Positions 63,518 through 64,000 of a stretch of 64,000 nucleotides of DNA are shown one piece after another (position 1 is the stretch's first letter; each line of letters begins with the position of its first letter). The notes under the pieces are model-generated. The model saw only the letters and a list, made by a program, of their open reading frames with translations. It had not been told where the DNA came from and made no database searches. The stretch is from Phorcus lineatus (lineage: Eukaryota; Mollusca; Gastropoda; Trochida; Trochidae). The stretch lies in assembly GCA_921293015.1 (NCBI GenBank), contig OV121091.1, forward strand, positions 36,750,839 through 36,814,838. The letters run 5' to 3'. A program made the position numbers and the translations under genes.

Positions 63518-64000
63518 CAGAATATTTGCCTCACTATTCTATTTTATTTGATGCAATAAGCAAATGATTATATAACCTTTTCTACATAGAGAATAGCATG
63601 TAGGTCTTTTGTTCTTTTGTTGGCCTTACTCATTTTCCGTCATCCAAATCCTATCCTATTTGTACCCTATCATTTCGTAGTATTTCCTAGCCTAATTAGG
63701 GTGCCTCCAACTTTGCCTTTTTAAAGGCTTTTCTTGTTTCAAAACAGTCCGTCCCGATTCAAAATCCCATGATACTCTGGCATCGCTGATACAACTCTTC
63801 ACTTTTCCCTCGAACACTGGCCTTTGCTTTAAAACTCCACTCGCCACTTATTTGCTGGAACCAAAGGGATGCTCTTTTGGCAAGGAGATATGACTGATGA
63901 GTGAGATGAACTCGCGGTTATTGGTGTTGACGTGTGTATAAACTTACCTTTTATGTTGAGGAACAGGTATCTCAGCAGTTGTTCAGGGCTAAGTTCAAGG
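63517..64000. other. Right edge, nothing supported
   Basis: No gene or element was recognised. The sequence is less AT-rich towards the edge (63700-64000), so a feature may begin beyond the window. Confidence 0.4.

Noticed and set aside
63337..63534. Minus-strand frame with an alternating Tyr-Ile run
   Set aside because: A translation of the (TA)n microsatellite.

Overview
The window looks like nuclear DNA from an invertebrate animal, most likely a mollusc. It is AT-rich with long gene-free stretches, several families of dispersed and tandem repeats, degenerate non-LTR retrotransposon pieces, and tRNA-related short interspersed elements. One of these, at 41.8-42.0 kb, carries the '(GGTGA)n ... 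GGGTTTAACGCCGC' tail that I associate with molluscan genomes. No bacterial or viral gene organisation is visible. The mollusc assignment is inference.

Only two genes are convincing. They are tandem paralogues on the + strand at 44172-44921 (249 aa) and 49953-50690 (245 aa), each a single uninterrupted exon. Each has a TATATAAA box 46-59 nt upstream of the ATG and encodes a signal peptide, a Gly/Thr-rich low-complexity segment, and a cysteine-containing C-terminal domain. By eye I align that domain to Cu/Zn superoxide dismutase with the metal-binding histidines replaced. Degenerate SOD-like extracellular proteins are known in bivalves (cavortin/dominin in oysters, pernin in Perna). A Gly-rich secreted partner would suit a shell-matrix, mucus or haemolymph protein, but no function is proven here.

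The two genes sit in a larger, diverged segmental duplication. Sequence at about 40.03-40.38 and 41.58-41.73 kb matches about 46.61-47.11 kb, further patches match nearer the genes, and a 29-nt upstream block is conserved at exactly the same distance from both TATA boxes. The first copy was later interrupted by a 5'-truncated LINE and by a SINE flanked by a perfect 13-bp target-site duplication. The first about 250 bp of the two coding regions are almost identical while the rest differ by roughly 10%, which suggests gene conversion or unusual constraint.

Layout. 1-10 kb: a 37-bp tandem repeat at the left edge, hairpins, a MITE family (three copies) with TTAA-flanked inverted termini, a 1.6-kb polypyrimidine minisatellite, and a tRNA-headed SINE ending in a 43-bp hairpin. 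10-40 kb: mostly unannotatable AT-rich DNA with a 53-bp and a 43-bp minisatellite, a possible hAT-type MITE remnant, a promoter-like GC-rich patch near 28.1 kb and a SINE-like patch near 29.9 kb. 40-51 kb: the duplicated gene block. 51-64 kb: gene-poor DNA with a tRNA-like SINE fragment, a recent 120-bp direct repeat pair, one candidate isolated coding exon (60534-60655) and microsatellites. All alignments were done by eye.
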